From NCBI GenBank assembly GCA_013054445.1, contig JAAMPI010001172.1:1-18248 (forward strand): DNA of 18,248 bases. The letters run 5' to 3'. The stretch comes from Cudoniella acicularis (taxonomy: Eukaryota; Ascomycota; Leotiomycetes; Helotiales; Helotiaceae). Shown here in pieces: positions 8,953-18,130 of this stretch (position 1 is its first letter; each line of letters opens with the position of its first letter). The notes beneath the pieces were generated by a model. The model had not been told where the DNA came from. It saw nothing but the letters and a program-made list of their open reading frames with translations, and searched no databases. A program made the position numbers and the translations under genes.

Positions 8953-11424
8953 TCATTCACGGCCTCGGCTCCCTCGTCTTCCGTCCTCTGCAGACAGCAC
9001 AGCTGTTCCCGAGGATGGACGAACAAGCTGGTCGAACGGTAGGATGTGCCGTGTGGCTATGACCAAAACTCTCAAATATTGACAGAAGGATTTGTCTCCT
9101 TTTTTCTCGTTCACTCCTTCCCACGCAAGACAGACGTTCGTCATCTGCCCAGTTTTTGCAACCTTTATCTTACTAAGTTTTCCCATCACCTCCGAATAAT
9201 CCAACCACAGATTTGAAACCGGTCCCTTGATAGCTCTTGTTGGCTTCTGGTCCGTGTATCGAAGTCGGCCTGGAAAGATACCAAGGAAGTCTCCAGGAGC
9301 AATAGCGACCAATGGAGCAACAGCAAGGAGTTCACTTGAGGCAGCCTTGTTCCCGAAAGTCTTCTTGTCTGATTCACCTTCGTACGGCACCAGACTAACG
9401 TAGACGGACTTATTGCGGTCGAGATGACCTTTGATACCATGGCGGAGAACATGGATGTTTGATTTACCAGATGTAGGTTTCGGGCTGTCGTTGGTCAAGA
9501 AATTCTCATGTTCTGTTGAGTCTTGGTCCCAGACGCTGAGATGGTCTCCCCAGCACATGTTTTCTGGAGCGTGAAGTCTCTTGCGAATCCACTTTTCTTC
9601 GATATCACTCTTTCCGGAGAAGTCGTTCTCTTCTTCAGCAATGACCCTCAACCGGAGCTGTCGAAGAGGAAAGCCATAGACCTTATGCCAGGAAAGTAGC
9701 ATATCAAGTTCTTTGGGATGTTGAAAGAAGTAGGTCTTGAACTCACTGGTCCGGCAAAGAAGGAATGCCGTCGTTCCTCTATCCCTTAAATCAGACAGAA
9801 GTCGCAAATACGACGTCCACTTGAAGATGCTGTTCCTGCTCTGGCCGTATCCCATAGCGACTATAAGTTTCTTCGCAGCCAACTTCTCTTGGGGAGTGAT
9901 CTCAGTTTTCGGACCCGATGACTTGGGAAGTGGACCAATCATCTTCGCACGTTGCTGGATCATAGGCCAGTAGTAAGTCTCTTTCCACAAGCGTCGGAGT
10001 TGAGTCCTTGTATCGTTAGCGTTCTCTTTCTCAATATGCTTCATTGCATTCTCGTAATCGCTCTCCTGGCTAAACTCGCCCATGAGCTCTGCTGGCTCGG
10101 ATAAAAGGTCTTGCATTGCCATCCTCGATAATTCTCTGACATCACAACATGCGACGGCACGCTTCAAGCGCTCCGACCTGGCTCGTTCTTCGCGGGCCTT
10201 CTTCATCTCGGCCGGACTACCTTGCAATTTGTTCTGCTCAACTGTTCCAAGCCTTTCTTGCGCAGCCTCCAATGCAGGCCTTGCGATCAGCCGATTGCAC
10301 TTCGCCCAATTCTCTGTGACGCTGGTCATGATATTCACAAAATTTGGGTGGTCAGTTGTTGCGACGAGGTCGTCCAAAACGCCTGGCACAGATGAATCGG
10401 GTGTGCGGCTAGTATCATCTACATGCTCGAGTGCCACTAGAACGTCTTCCAACCACTGAACGGAATCATCAAGAATTGAACGCCTTGCGAAAGGACTTTG
10501 TTTGACCGCGTCTGGCAGGTCAATGTCCGCAATATCAGTCTCGGAAGACAGGTAGCTTGTCAGATCCGTACACGAAGATAGCGACTCAAGTGATCCCGTA
10601 CTGGAGGTTGATTTAGACATCTCGAAACCACCTATGGCTCGGTCAGGATCAAGACCGCCTGCGACTTCTGTGGAGACGGCATTTGGGCCAGCACTTGGCG
10701 GTGCTGTCAAGGTTTCAGGAGCGTGAGACCAAACCACAGGCGTATGAGGACTCGAATCGATGGCAGATTTCGGAAAATAATTATCCAAGATGGTTATTCC
10801 ATCGGCATGGGTTATTGAGGGTAAACTTCCTTCCACCGCTCCACCAACAGTCGTTTCATCATCTTCCATTGTAGTGGCGACCCCAGATCGTACCATGACT
10901 TCGTCAGTGCCTTGTCGACCTGAGTCCTCTCTCAAAGTCCCTAGAGGCTCTATTGTATTAGGCTCGATGGTGGCAGGGTCGTCGGTGGACTTGAGGGTAG
11001 TAGACTCAGTAGCAGGCTCGTCAGTAGCTAGTTCGTCGATGGCAGCTTCGTCGGTGGCAGCTTCGTCACCGGCAGGCTTCGGCTTCTTAAGCAATCTGCC
11101 TGTTCTCTTGTTTGCGCCCTGCATATTGTCGTAGGATCTTTTCGTTTGAGACGCCTGTCGACCAGATCTGCGGAGAAGTTTAAACTCAATATTAATCGGA
11201 CAAGGACTATCTGTTCCTCCGTTTAACCCGACAAGAGAATTTCGAACTGATATAACCTTAGCGTGTTCCTTTTGTAGAGGCTTGACCATGGTCTCCAACT
11301 TACTCGTTCGTCCCACAAGATCGTTCAACTCGTCCAACTCCCTACCTTCAGCTTCAAGCACACGACAAATACGTACTATCTCGCGGATGTGCGGCTCAGC
11401 CTGTTTAATAATATCTTTGGCCAT
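8953..11424 (-). CDS. 823-residue protein of unknown function with N-terminal coiled coil and SET-like C-terminus
   Basis: One uninterrupted frame without introns; ATG at 11424-11422 has G at -3 and G at +4, stop TGA at 8955-8953. Residues 5-65 are heptad-rich (coiled coil). A basic patch (KRTGRLLKKPKP, about 106-117) could be a nuclear signal. Residues about 119-165 are Thr/Asp/Glu/Ala-rich and partly encoded by 15-bp tandem repeats; a Ser/Thr-rich disordered stretch follows near 270-310. The region from about 400 is predicted helical. The last 150 residues carry APGDFLGIFPGRLRY (from about 710), GPVSNLWLDYS, TNVCLAWEGV and VLVIATRHILPFDQLVR. Their order resembles the start and end of a SET domain (I-x-x-G-E-x-I-x-x-Y-x-G ... 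N-x ... A-x-R-D-I-x-x-G-E-E-L). The NHS and DY catalytic residues are not evident, so methyltransferase activity is doubtful. I know no named family. Confidence 0.85.
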   Translation of the reverse strand: MAKDIIKQAEPHIREIVRICRVLEAEGRELDELNDLVGRTSKLETMVKPLQKEHAKVISVRNSLVGLNGGTDSPCPINIEFKLLRRSGRQASQTKRSYDNMQGANKRTGRLLKKPKPAGDEAATDEAAIDELATDEPATESTTLKSTDDPATIEPNTIEPLGTLREDSGRQGTDEVMVRSGVATTMEDDETTVGGAVEGSLPSITHADGITILDNYFPKSAIDSSPHTPVVWSHAPETLTAPPSAGPNAVSTEVAGGLDPDRAIGGFEMSKSTSSTGSLESLSSCTDLTSYLSSETDIADIDLPDAVKQSPFARRSILDDSVQWLEDVLVALEHVDDTSRTPDSSVPGVLDDLVATTDHPNFVNIMTSVTENWAKCNRLIARPALEAAQERLGTVEQNKLQGSPAEMKKAREERARSERLKRAVACCDVRELSRMAMQDLLSEPAELMGEFSQESDYENAMKHIEKENANDTRTQLRRLWKETYYWPMIQQRAKMIGPLPKSSGPKTEITPQEKLAAKKLIVAMGYGQSRNSIFKWTSYLRLLSDLRDRGTTAFLLCRTSEFKTYFFQHPKELDMLLSWHKVYGFPLRQLRLRVIAEEENDFSGKSDIEEKWIRKRLHAPENMCWGDHLSVWDQDSTEHENFLTNDSPKPTSGKSNIHVLRHGIKGHLDRNKSVYVSLVPYEGESDKKTFGNKAASSELLAVAPLVAIAPGDFLGIFPGRLRYTDQKPTRAIKGPVSNLWLDYSEVMGKLSKIKVAKTGQMTNVCLAWEGVNEKKGDKSFCQYLRVLVIATRHILPFDQLVRPSSGTAVLSAEDGRRGSRGRE
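11012..11071 (-). repeat. 15-bp in-frame tandem repeat inside the 823-residue gene
   Basis: Four units on the plus strand (11012-11026, 11027-11041, 11042-11056, 11057-11071) follow GCAGCTTCGTCGGTG with few changes. On the coding strand they give acidic five-residue repeats (DEAAT, DEAAI, DELAT, DEPAT). A fifth, isolated unit lies at 10973-10987. Unit length keeps the frame, so copy number can vary without breaking the protein. Confidence 0.8.
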
Positions 11425-11529
11425 GACGCTATGGCGATATCTGAATCAAGGGTTGAAGCGGGTTTCCGCAATCATGACGGAGGAAGAACGCGCTTTGGCG
11501 ATCTGCGACCTGCCTTTCGCTTATCCTGC

Positions 11530-11586
11530 CCAATAATTTATAAGCTCTTACTAATCAGTATCGAATGTTTAACTCGGTTAAACATT
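11530..11586 (-). promoter_or_regulatory. Candidate core promoter with perfect 10-bp dyad upstream of the 823-residue gene
   Basis: Reading toward the gene on the minus strand: a perfect inverted repeat AATGTTTAAC-tcg-GTTAAACATT (11564-11586), then a TATA-like TTATAAAT (11543-11536) about 112-119 bp before the ATG, then an inverted CCAAT box (11534-11530). The spacing suits a fungal core promoter with a short leader. The dyad could be an operator for a dimeric regulator. This is inferred from position and symmetry only. Confidence 0.35.
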
Positions 11587-12048
11587 AAAAAGATACCTAG
11601 TAACACGCGAGTAAAAATCCCGACTCTGCGTTCACGACTACAACTAGAAGTGGGTTGAAAGGAGAACGCCACAAATTCTGGGAGTGGTTAGCCTAAAGAT
11701 AAACGATTGCCAAGGATTGATTAGTCTCATGCGAGATCCGTTATGTGGGCCCGAGCTCGGGTCCTCCTGGTTACCGAAGCGGGACCAGCCTCGTCATCAA
11801 GCCCAATCCGCGAGGCTGAGATAAATGACATGTTAGCACTCTAACTGATAGTTCCGGCGTCTTTTAGATTGTGTGATTGCAGACGCTCAGCTGCTGCCGG
11901 TGGGCGGCGGGGTAGGCATGCGCAGGGTTCACCACCCAGTAGCATCTACTGTGCTGGATGATGTCGTCGATGGCCTTGAAAACCTGAGGAAAAGGCATAT
12001 TACATAGTAAAATTTGGAGTTTGGTGCCCTAGCCACAGTGGAATCAAG

Positions 12049-12169
12049 CGCACGGTAAGGGTGAGTAAGCGACTGTAGTAGTATTCTTCCAGGAACCATT
12101 AGGGAAGGCTCACAAAAGTCTCATGGATGCTGCAATCAAAATGAGAGGACATGGATCAAAAAAGTAGAT
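12049..12169 (+). repeat. Dispersed repeat, copy 2 (better preserved), paired with 3881-3981
   Basis: Matches 3881-3981 over most of its length and retains C/G at many positions where copy 1 has T/A. It also carries about 14 extra bases (ggtgagtaagcgac) near its left end. It begins about 110 bp beyond the stop codon of the BTB gene, so it may lie in or near that gene's 3' untranslated region. A third copy elsewhere in the genome would be needed to define its ends. Confidence 0.65.
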
Positions 12170-12276
12170 GAGCTAGATAGCCAGTAGTTTTGCAAAATGG
12201 AAAGAAGACCACGATTATCAAACTCCCAAAACCTCCGGGGGCAAACAGAAACCCCCTTGCTGATCACAGGTTTATC

Positions 12277-13007
12277 CTAGTTACGACCCTTCGCCATCCT
12301 CAGTACAAGATCCACTGCAAAGTCCCCCACCTCTCGAACAAGTTCTTGAAACGGCCCCTTCTGAAGAAGATCCTGCTTGTGCGAGGCCACTGCACCCACC
12401 ACAATATTCCTTATACTATCTGAGTCGGTGTTGTTCGATGTCGAGTATACTTCGCGAATAGAATCAGGAAACGTATCACTAATCCAATGCTGTTGTAGTT
12501 GCTGTTCGAACTTCTTGCATGCAATTACCTTTAGCTCCTGTATTCGAAACATGTCTGCGAGAGCAAACACTCGCGGGTGCTTGAATAACTCAAGGTCATC
12601 ACCTGTAGTATGTTAATTTTGGCACTTCGGCGAAAGAGCAACAGACTTTCAGAGTGCAAAGTTTCAGAGGGTTCATCAGAATAATTCCCTGTGTAGATAT
12701 AGCGAAGTACTCGCCAAAGAGCATGCGGGCTGTCCTTCTCAAAACTGATCTCGTTTGTTATGCCTTCCTTGAATCCGCTTTGAAATGCATCGTCGAAGTA
12801 CGGGCAACGGGTCCCCAGAACTACTCGGTGTGCTGCAAAAGGGATCTTCGACTCTCCGAGATATATGGTCACATCGGAGTATTTGCTGTTGTTGAATAAG
12901 CTAAAATGCGGTCAGCATTACTATGCAAACCCTGAGGTCGTTGTATCTCACCTATCGAATGCTGTTCCAGAACTTGAAGTGAGTCCCTCGGGAATGGCTG
13001 GCGCCAT
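12277..13007 (-). CDS. BTB/POZ domain protein, three exons, 211 residues
   Basis: Exons are 13007-12952, 12900-12647 and 12602-12277. Intron 1 (12951-12901, 51 bp) has GTGAGA, branch CTGAC and TTTTAG. Intron 2 (12646-12603, 44 bp) is GTCTGT...CTACAG, a less usual donor, but it is the only choice I found that joins the two homologous blocks in frame. The start ATG (13007) has a good context (AGAAATGGC). BTB features are SDVTIYLG (27-34), the core HRVVLGTRCPYFDDAF (43-58), the helix SPHALWRVLRYIYTG (76-90) and HPRVFALADMF (112-122). The rest (130-211) is helical. Short fungal BTB proteins of this plan are abundant. The fold mediates dimerisation and can serve as a Cullin-3 adaptor, but no MATH, Kelch or zinc-finger partner is present, so the role is unknown. 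An out-of-frame ATG lies 12 bp upstream. Confidence 0.85.
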
Positions 13008-13781
13008 TTCTGTGGAGTCATGTGTGAGGACATTCGAATGTGGAGCCAATTGGCAGAATGCTCGAGACTATAGTGACTGCTATCTTCGATTACGTTCCCG
13101 ACCTTGTGCAGACTGCTCCGGCCTTCGACGTTGCTCGCGGTCTCTGAGTGATTGCAGTTGTCGACGTCGTATTTCCGCCCGGTTAGGTGGGCGAGGCACT
13201 AGCGGTGGCGCAGCTCCCGCCAGAGCACGTAATTATTCAGCCTTTATTCTTATGCTTTCCGGCTTAATGGAGCACGCCAAAGCTGATCATAGCGAGCGGT
13301 TGCCTGCACAGGATGGAGATCGGGCAGGCTTCAGGGAGTCCTTCGCGGCGGAATCAGCAGTGAAGAGGTCGGTCGCACCTTCTCTGGCAGGGCCGTCATC
13401 TGGACATCTGCTCTCATTGGTCAATGACGAGCCTCATCATCTCATTCCTCGTCAACTGCCCTGGCCATTTGCGGAGGAACACAGAGCAGATGAGAATGGT
13501 GCGGTTGGATGTCTGCTATTTTCTTGCTTGTAACAGAATATGAATTCGTGCCAAATTATAACCTCGCGCCAAACGGTATCGCGTTACGCTGTCAGTTCTC
13601 CATGTATTCGAAAAGTGTCGCCAAACCCAACCGTTCAGCAGTAGGGATGAAACGGCGTCAACTTGGAGACACAGCACTTATCAGAAGCAAGGCGGAGAAT
13701 CACAATTTCATCATTGAGCCCTAATGCAAATTCCTTTGGTCGCAAGGGGTCTCTTAAATCCTTTGCCAGTCAAACTCCGTC
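13008..13781. other. Intergenic region upstream of BTB gene
   Basis: No gene is supported. It contains the 5' region of the BTB gene; a CCAAT box on the minus strand lies near 13420, about 410 bp before the ATG. A plus-strand open frame covers 12865-13533 (222 codons), but its first part is antisense to BTB exons 1-2 and the remainder has no recognisable domain and a skewed Arg/Ser/Ala composition, so I leave it out as a gene. No RIP signature. Confidence 0.45.
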
Positions 13782-14699
13782 CTACACAAATGAGATGCGC
13801 ACGATTCCCTTTCGAGCAGTTTGCAACTGAAATGTAAGCTCACTTGAGTTCTGCGAGCAACCTAATCGGAGTTCGTTAGTCGTGGGAATATCCTTAATAT
13901 TAACTGCACGATACCCCTTGCACGATATAATCGCGTCCTCTACCTGAGTGATGAATAAATGACCTGAAGATGCCCGGAGAAAATCTAAGGTTAGAGATAG
14001 CTTATCAAGCTGTAAATGCAACGATGGCGTTGTTGATGTGATCAATTGGCTGAAAGGGAGCTCCTTATGTCTAATTTTAATCAGAGATACGTCGTTTGGA
14101 GTTGATATATGACCTATGGTATCTTCAGCGAGCGCGGCCTCCCCTAAAGATACCCTCGTCTCTGTATCGCTATTGCCAGCGTGAGGTGGCTCCGGGGGCG
14201 TTCTCGGCGGCGTCAAAGGCGTCTTAGTGTATAGCGAGGCACTCGGATCTCCCTGTTGGACAAGAGGGGGTCGTGGCCGAACTGTAGACGTCGAAGCCTC
14301 GGTTGACAGGTTCCTGGAAAGGAACGATGAAGACTAGTGCGCAAGTGGTAGCACACTCTTATTTGGAAAGTGATATTGCTTTTTCTTTGATTTTAAAGCC
14401 CTTCGGACCTTATTGTCTAGGGTTGCTTCTAACCAGGTTATAATGCGACTAAGCTCCCCGTGACGCCTTATCGGAACGTCTAACTAGTCTGGTAGAGTCT
14501 ACTTGTCGTAGAGCCTGCCGTGTGTTCGAGGCACGTGGAAGCCGCCGTGGAGGAAGAAGAAGAGATTATATAGGTAGTAAGCACTCCTGCTAGAGCAAAT
14601 GAATCTCGGTCGCCGATAGCGTGGATAAAGCTTATAGAAGAAGAGGAGCTGTATCTTAGCGTGAACCTTCTAGGGCGATTCCTAGAGAGAGGCGGGCAT
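13782..14699 (-). pseudogene. Unrecognised reading frame broken by five TAG codons
   Basis: From an ATG at 14699 to a TAG at 13784-13782 one frame of 306 codons is interrupted only by TAG, at 14684, 14672, 14501, 14486 and 14336 (first base of each). There is no TAA or TGA. Protein-like segments include HGELSRIITWLEATLDNK, VRRALKSKKKQYHFPNKS, a Pro-rich linker (PLTPPRTPPEPPHAG) and an apparently folded C-terminal part from about 14100. The last 183 codons after the final internal stop contain no in-frame Met, so no intact protein can be made from them. The pattern fits a gene whose 5' half lies in the fringe of the neighbouring RIP island. The 3' half has normal composition. I do not recognise the family. 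TAG is over-produced in RIP DNA, so part of the upstream frame could be chance or transposon sequence. Confidence 0.5.
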
Positions 14700-17600
14700 C
14701 TTCCTCTACGCTATCTAAATTGAATAAAACCCTCTACGGCCACCGCCAGAATAGTGGATATGGCTAAAGGATTCTTGTGTACAAAACTCTATCCTTTTCT
14801 ATACTTCTTTAAGCTTATTATAGCTAAGATGGCACTAGGATTATAAATAAGCCTAGATACTATAATATAATAAATAATACTTATAATTAGTAGTATATAT
14901 TGGTCAACATCTCCCTTATATAAAGATGCGTAAGCCGATCCGTCTATAGAGCTATAAGCCTAGTTTCTAGTACTCTCTTTATCACCTAGAAGTTCTAATT
15001 TTAAAACTGTAGGGGCCTATTTATTTATAGTTTCTAACTTTAACTTCTAAACTTGTCTCCCGATTTTCGTCTAAAGATTTTTAGTAGTCATATCTTCGAC
15101 AGTTATCTCTTTAACCGTTATATCTTCTGACGTCTATATTATCCTACTTACTTCCGGAACGGGGTTGCGCGGAGTGCTATATTAGACTTTTATATAGGTC
15201 TTATAACGAGGCCACGTTTTTTTTTATGCTGATATTAATAAAACGAGTAAGTTTGGATCGCTCTTCGCGAGAAATAGAATTGATAGCCGTATAAAGCGAC
15301 AATGAAAAGACCTAATATCGCGGTAGATTCGATTTGAGCGTAGGAGCGCTCTTCGTTAAGGGGATATCTATAATCATACGATATCCAAGTGTGTCGGCGG
15401 CTGCTCCTGGCGCCAATTTTGTAGGCGACTATAATTGACGTAGAAGATTATAATCAATAAAAAAACGGGATCAGGTAGAGAGGGGGACTGACACAAACAC
15501 GAACAACTTATAGAGGTAGTAGGTCAAACCCTAGCGATAGCGATTTGTAAAGTAGGGTGCCGAGGGAGGCGTCCTAGACGTGTGCGTTAGAGAGGGGAGA
15601 GTAGTATTCGGTGAGCAGAAGCGTAGTATTTATGCCGTAGTGGCCCTGGCCCTGGACTAGGCAGCCACGACGCGGCCGCGCTAAGGGACGGCGCAGGTCC
15701 GGGGGTGGCGTATGATCGGGTATTTTATCGACGACGCTAAATCCACTTCCGTCTTTAACTACCCGATAAAGGCATCGAGTGCGACGCTATTTCGAATGAA
15801 TATCCGATGTTTAGGAAGGAATAAGAATAAATTCCGTCGAATACGAAGAGAAACTGTTTCCTTTATTTTGTCTTACGGAGAAGTACTATATATCGTAGAA
15901 GTATTTACGTCGGTCTCTCCTCCTTTATAATCCTTATCTCTTTCGCTCGTAACATAGAATATAAACCCTATAAGGTTGTAAGCGTATCTTTCTACTTAAG
16001 TAGTAGCTTTCTTTATTAAAATCAAAACCTACGATATTCCTAAACTTCTCCTTATCTTCCTGTCTTTATAATTTAAATACCTTTCTTAAGTTACTATCTA
16101 TAGATTCTCCTACCCGGGCTTACGACATGCCGTAGTACGTATAAGCCCTTCGAGGGACACCGGCTATTTATAGATATAATATTGCGCCTATCAGGACGGG
16201 CTCGCTACGCTAGGTGACGGCTTACCGTCCCGGTAACACGCTATCACCGACTGTGAATCTCTAACCTAACAGAGTAGTTGGGCTCCCCTACCCCTTAGCA
16301 GTCACTCTCGGCGATTACTCTCCTTAGGAGGTGTGTCTATACTTAGAGCTGAGATCACAACGAGGAGAAGGCACGATGATCCTTAGGCCTAAAGCTAGAG
16401 CGCCTTGCCTACTCCTAAGCTACCGCTTAATTATATAAATCGTGAGAATGTTGGGCTATAACTAGGCTCGATAGCGATCGATGAGTCCGTAGCTGAGCAG
16501 CTCGTTTATATACAAGACCCCTTCAGACACGAGGTATAGGCCACTCTAGTGTCCCTATTAGTGTGTATGGTCAACAGGATGGCATTATCAGGGGGGTGAA
16601 CTACCGGTAAAAGAGTCTAGACCAAGGCATAGCGCAACTGTGCTAATGCCCGCACCGCGTCAGCTGCCTAAGGGGGGCCGGTTTGTGTATATACATGGAG
16701 GTGATAACTAGGGCGGAGGGTTTAAAGGATGTTTAGTAGCGGAAGTCATGCTTTACCTGACACTTTAAGGCAGACTCGATACTCGGCAGAAGGCCCCTTT
16801 CGATCGTATAAAAGGAGTGAGATCACCGTATAGTCCGCGCTATAAGCTCTTCGCCTTATCCGCCCTCTCGATTATAAAGTCCTTTAGTAGCATGACTTCG
16901 CCGACGCGACAGGAAACGGGGCCTCTTACTCACGGACCTCCCCCTAAACTATCTATTATAGTAAGTCGTTACTAGGACTTAAGCACAATTATAAGCTGAC
17001 TAGGAAAGGATTTCACTACGTTGACAAACGTAGCTATAGATCATGTCGTAGATACTCCTACTATAACGGCGTAAGTCGACGTTATCTAATTCGTATAAAG
17101 CAACTTTCAATCCGTACGGATTAATATCTTCCCTAGGGGTGCACTTTAAGACCTCGCTCGAGGTCCTATTCTAGGTAGAGAGATCGGCCTTACCGCTATA
17201 CCAGTTAAAGGTAGTTATAGGCAGAATCCTACGTCACCTAGTAATAAAGATCCTTAAATTAGACAACTCCGAGGTTTGATATACTTTACTCCTCCTCCTC
17301 TTATCCTTACTGATTTCCTTTAGTTTTAAAAAAGATATTTTATAAAATGCTAAAGAATGCCTCCGATAACCGCCTAACTCTTTAGGTCGAGACCCTTAAG
17401 CTCCTTTCGAATATTATAGAAAGCGCCGTTCGTGAGTGCCCCCTACTGCCAAGCTTCTAACTAAGACCTAGGCTTACCTATCTCAGAATGTTTTGCTCAC
17501 CTATAAGGGAACAATAAACAAATATAAGGCAAGTCTCTCTTTAAATTTCGTAGAGGATCTTTATATCAATTAACCCCTATTCTAGAACGTATAAACTTGC

Positions 17601-17880
17601 TTTAAATAGAGAATCGAATGCTATATAGTGAGTAAAATATATCCCCCTGTAGAGCTATAAGCATAAAGTGGCTAAAATATCACCTAGAAACTACGCGTCG
17701 GCTCCTGATAGAGAGCTCCTATATAAGAGGTAAGATATCTCCTTTAAATTAGATCTAGGTCTTAAAGCAGGATCTAACATCTTTTATAGATCGTATAAAG
17801 CAGTTTAGCGACGACAAAAAGGAACTCTATAGTATAGCCTCCTTTTGCGCCATCGAATTATTTATTTTGTTTATAGTAGA
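14700..17880. mobile_element. RIP-degenerated repeat DNA (second island)
   Basis: TpA-rich, CpG-retaining DNA with frequent stops in all frames, like the first island. Pockets that escaped are 15540-15720 (GC-rich, with a NotI-type GCGGCCGC) and 16180-16720. Minus-strand translation from about 17350 to 16740 stays protein-like for some 200 codons with about seven stops, which suggests an old coding region, but I do not recognise it. A 72-codon plus frame (15712-15930) has no recognisable content. The motif TGTTGACCA occurs on the minus strand at 14909-14901 and at the end of the LTR-like segment (16449-16576). No complete element can be delimited. Confidence 0.55.
16449..16576 (+). mobile_element. 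Possible solo LTR or LTR fragment, 128 bp
   Basis: The segment starts TGTTGGG and ends GTCAACA, that is TG...CA with 5-bp inverted termini (TGTTG/CAACA), and has an internal TTTATATA. ATTATCAGGGG follows 7 bp after its right end, vaguely like a primer-binding region. The flanking 5-mers (gagaa and ggatg) do not match, so there is no visible target duplication. I found no second full copy in the window. Orientation is uncertain. Confidence 0.25.
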
Positions 17881-17882
17881 CA

Positions 17883-18053
17883 GGTAAATATAAAGAGCTC
17901 GAATATCTTATAATCCGGCTAGAAGCTACTATCCAAGGGTTAAGGAACGAGAAGGAAGGTTTATAGATCGAGGCAGTTGTTATAGATCACGGATCTATGA
18001 CGGAAGCGGATGTGGAGGGCCCGAGTAAGAAGAGAAGCAGACGAGAGACGTAA
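17883..18053 (+). pseudogene. C-terminal-like coding fragment with one TAG, probably from the adjacent element
   Basis: A 57-codon plus-strand frame reads as a Leu/Glu-rich helix (LEYLIIRLEATIQGLRNEKE), one TAG at 17964-17966, then an acidic stretch ending in a basic tail (PSKKRSRR) and a TAA at 18051-18053. It lies at the end of the RIP island, and the DNA beyond it is not RIP-like. This could be the coiled-coil and nuclear-signal tail of a transposase or similar protein. The family is not recognised, and a fragment this short could be open by chance. Confidence 0.25.
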
Positions 18054-18130
18054 GAGGATCTTAGGCAGTGACCCGTCTCTAGTAGTGCTACCCACACGCC
18101 GGATGAAAGTAAGACCGAAGCCTTGTCCTG

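Larger units (their letters stand above)
11425..12276. other. Intergenic region between BTB gene and 823-residue gene
   Basis: No coding frame is supported. The part next to 11424 is the 5' region of the 823-residue gene; the part next to 12277 is the 3' flank of the BTB gene. Besides the promoter elements listed separately it holds a GC-rich near-palindrome (11747-11764, perfect core CCCGAGCTCGGG), an 8-bp inverted repeat CAGCCTCG/CGAGGCTG (11786-11793 and 11811-11818), a CCAAT pentamer between those arms (11803-11807) and a dispersed repeat (12049-12169). Confidence 0.6.

Noticed and set aside
12865..13533. Plus-strand open frame of 222 codons
   Set aside because: Its first 48 codons are antisense to well-supported BTB exons; the rest shows no domain, no plausible start context and unusual Arg/Ser/Ala composition. 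Kept only as a note.
14314..14356. A 43-bp intron that would remove the TAG at 14336
   Set aside because: GTGTGC...CCAG is shorter than usual here and its length shifts the frame, so it does not join the flanking protein-like segments.
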